Part shown: positions 62,781-64,000 of the stretch, one piece after another
How positions within the stretch are numbered: the first letter of the stretch is position 1
How the letters are laid out: each line of letters begins with the position of its first letter
Source of the DNA: Oscillibacter sp041859815
Lineage (GTDB): Bacteria > Bacillota > Clostridia > Oscillospirales > Oscillospiraceae
Length of the DNA: 64,000 nt
Assembly: GCA_041859815.1 (NCBI GenBank)
Contig: JBFLFX010000001.1
Location: 1 to 64,000, forward strand
Direction: 5' to 3'
Position numbers and translations under genes: made by a program
Notes under the pieces: model-generated
What the model was told of the DNA's origin: nothing
Seen by the model: only the letters and a program-made list of their open reading frames with translations
The model's database searches: none

Positions 62781-63857
62781 ATGGATAGAGCGAAATCGAC
62801 CGCCGATGAATTCGCAGCGCCGCTCACGCTCTCGCTGGAGGAGAACAGCTGCATCTTCACAATCAAGTGGCGAGACGCACCGGGAATGCTGGTGGAGAAA
62901 TTTGAGTCCCCGCAGGAGCTCCTGACGGTATTTCTCAACGGGGATTATCTTCGGTTGATTACCACAAGGGATCTGCTCAATATGGAGTTGACGGACGCTC
63001 CGCAGTTTTACGAGTGGCTGACCACTTATGACCGGGAGCGGATCACGAATCTGATTGGACAGCTCTATTTTTCCGAGTCCGCCGACGTGAACGCGCTGCC
63101 ACCGAGCCAGCGGTTGCGGGTATATCTCACCTTCGACCGAACGCTTTTCTCCGTGGAAGCGCGGGAGCAGGGGTATTCCTGCGTTTGGAAGGTGTTGCAC
63201 AAACATGCTCCTGCGGACGAAGCCTTCGGGAAATATTCCGGACAAAATAAGTGCCGAAATGCGGGTACGCGGCGTGAGGCTGATTTTGAAGCAGGCTGTC
63301 AAGCAATAAAGGAATACAATCTTAGAATTCCCCGCGGAACCATGGCTCGGTTTGAGGAACCCCAGGAGCTGGTGATGTATCTGCTGCGGGAAGCGATCCT
63401 ATCGGATAAGCACATCAAAAAGTGCGAATTCTGCGGTCGGTTTTTCATTCCCCGGCGCAGCACCCGGCAATACTGCTCGCCGGCGTGTGCCAGCAAGCAG
63501 CGGAACCTTGACGGCTTCTGCGGCGAGACGGAAGTCAGCGCGGCGTACAAACGCATCGTCGCCAATCTCTCCGCCAAGGATAAAAAGCAAAAAGAGCTCC
63601 GCCGCCAGTATTGCCTGGACGGCGGAGCCGTGGTGAAGCCGCGCGAGGTGCTGCGGCAGTTTTATGACGAGAACTATATCCATCAGGAGCAGTTCCGCTC
63701 CGCGTGGGAGACGCTGAATAAGGCAGAGAAAAAAAGCTGGGCGGATCGCCAAAAATACGAACAGGCCAAGACCGAGTATCTCTCCTGGCTGGACAGCCGG
63801 CTCAGCTATGCCAAGCGAATTCATATAGATCAGGATAGTTATCTGGAAAAAACCTGA
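62781..63857 (+). CDS. DUF6076 domain-containing protein with zinc-binding motif
   Basis: A 358-residue protein. The central segment KKCEFCGRFFIPRRSTRQYC followed by SPACASK is a four-cysteine zinc ribbon (C-x2-C-x13-C-x3-C) typical of DUF6076/CGNR-like proteins; the N-terminal 200 residues and C-terminal helical region are conserved in the family but uncharacterised. GGAGGG lies 4 bases before the ATG. It is divergent from the RepA-like gene and shares its promoter region. Confidence 0.8.
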   Translation: MDRAKSTADEFAAPLTLSLEENSCIFTIKWRDAPGMLVEKFESPQELLTVFLNGDYLRLITTRDLLNMELTDAPQFYEWLTTYDRERITNLIGQLYFSESADVNALPPSQRLRVYLTFDRTLFSVEAREQGYSCVWKVLHKHAPADEAFGKYSGQNKCRNAGTRREADFEAGCQAIKEYNLRIPRGTMARFEEPQELVMYLLREAILSDKHIKKCEFCGRFFIPRRSTRQYCSPACASKQRNLDGFCGETEVSAAYKRIVANLSAKDKKQKELRRQYCLDGGAVVKPREVLRQFYDENYIHQEQFRSAWETLNKAEKKSWADRQKYEQAKTEYLSWLDSRLSYAKRIHIDQDSYLEKT

Positions 63858-63866
63858 AGCGTAAGA

Positions 63867-63892
63867 GAGGGAGCGGCAATGACCGCTCCCTC
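63867..63892. terminator. Hairpin between convergent genes
   Basis: A 10-bp perfect stem (63867-63876 with 63883-63892) and CAATGA loop, without a clear T-run. It lies between the DUF6076 gene and the partial gene at the right edge. Confidence 0.5.
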
Positions 63893-63903
63893 AACCTCTG
63901 CTA

Positions 63904-64000
63904 TCAGATTGACCTTTTGCGTCTTACGGTCTCGGAAATATATAGGATCAGTTCTTCAGGCGTAGGTATATCTTTCTCGCATGGGACAGCGTCCCAAAAC
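63904..64000 (-). CDS. Partial gene at right edge (C-terminus)
   Basis: The last 31 codons of a minus-strand gene ending at TGA 63904: CEKDIPTPEELILYISETV and a basic tail RRKRSI. Too short to assign; a small mobile element protein is likely given the context. Confidence 0.45.
   Translation of the reverse strand, partial: FWDAVPCEKDIPTPEELILYISETVRRKRSI

Overview
The window looks like a chromosomal stretch of an anaerobic, moderately GC-rich Firmicute, probably class Clostridia (Oscillospiraceae-like). The grounds are canonical AGGAGG ribosome binding sites, the family mix (DUF4317, CPBP protease, BMP-type nucleoside ABC transporter, DUF4368-type serine recombinase, DUF6076, GH130) and compact co-directional operons. 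No rRNA gene or complete tRNA gene was found. The species call is inference.

Layout. (1) 0.2-10.8 kb, minus strand: housekeeping and small-molecule genes (CPBP protease, metallo-beta-lactamase-fold hydrolase, two GNAT acetyltransferases, DUF4317, MacB-like ABC exporter, Nudix, GrpB) plus a broken GNAT/UvrD chimera. (2) 11.3-21.5 kb, plus strand: one long operon, from a consensus promoter to a hairpin, for nucleoside uptake and pentose-phosphate cleavage: class II aldolase, DeoR regulator, MtnA-type isomerase, BMP lipoprotein, purine nucleoside phosphorylase, RbsA-like ATPase, two permeases, a Gfo/Idh/MocA oxidoreductase and a DUF985 cupin. (3) 21.6-25.7 kb: a GNAT remnant, a dead padR with intact operator, an ABC exporter, a decayed duplicate of the locus at 42.5 kb, and a small membrane protein. 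(4) 25.7-30.6 kb: a complete branched-chain amino acid ABC transporter (livJHMGF type).

(5) 30.8-37.9 kb is rich in pseudogenes: nhaC, iadA, rpoN and fic remnants interleaved with an intact amino acid racemase, a clostripain-like peptidase and a seven-bladed FG-GAP propeller protein. Three copies of a foldback (MITE-like) repeat sit next to these genes. (6) 37.9-39.7 kb: recQ. (7) 39.7-45.0 kb: an AT-richer accessory region with two exported proteins of unknown function, an HTH protein behind a conserved leader hairpin, a ribbon-helix-helix protein and a 3' tRNA fragment that resembles an attachment site.

(8) 45.4-57.8 kb: an island-like block. It holds a large protein read here as PfkB-like fold + AAA ATPase + RyR-like domain, an orphan Phd-type antitoxin, and a mannose metabolism locus: SPFH protein translationally coupled to a GH130 enzyme, nucleotidyltransferase, GT4, alpha/alpha-barrel protein, phosphohexomutase and mannose-6-phosphate isomerase. 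It ends with two tiny lysine-rich peptides and a truncated tyrosine integrase. (9) 57.8-64 kb: a mobilizable element with a large serine recombinase, a relaxase with a nested gene in another frame, MobC, a RepA-like ATPase and a DUF6076 protein.

The most interesting items are the PfkB-AAA-RyR protein, the self-contained mannose activation/transfer/phosphorolysis locus, the nested mobilization gene, the arm-swapped foldback repeats and the duplicated, covarying leader hairpin.
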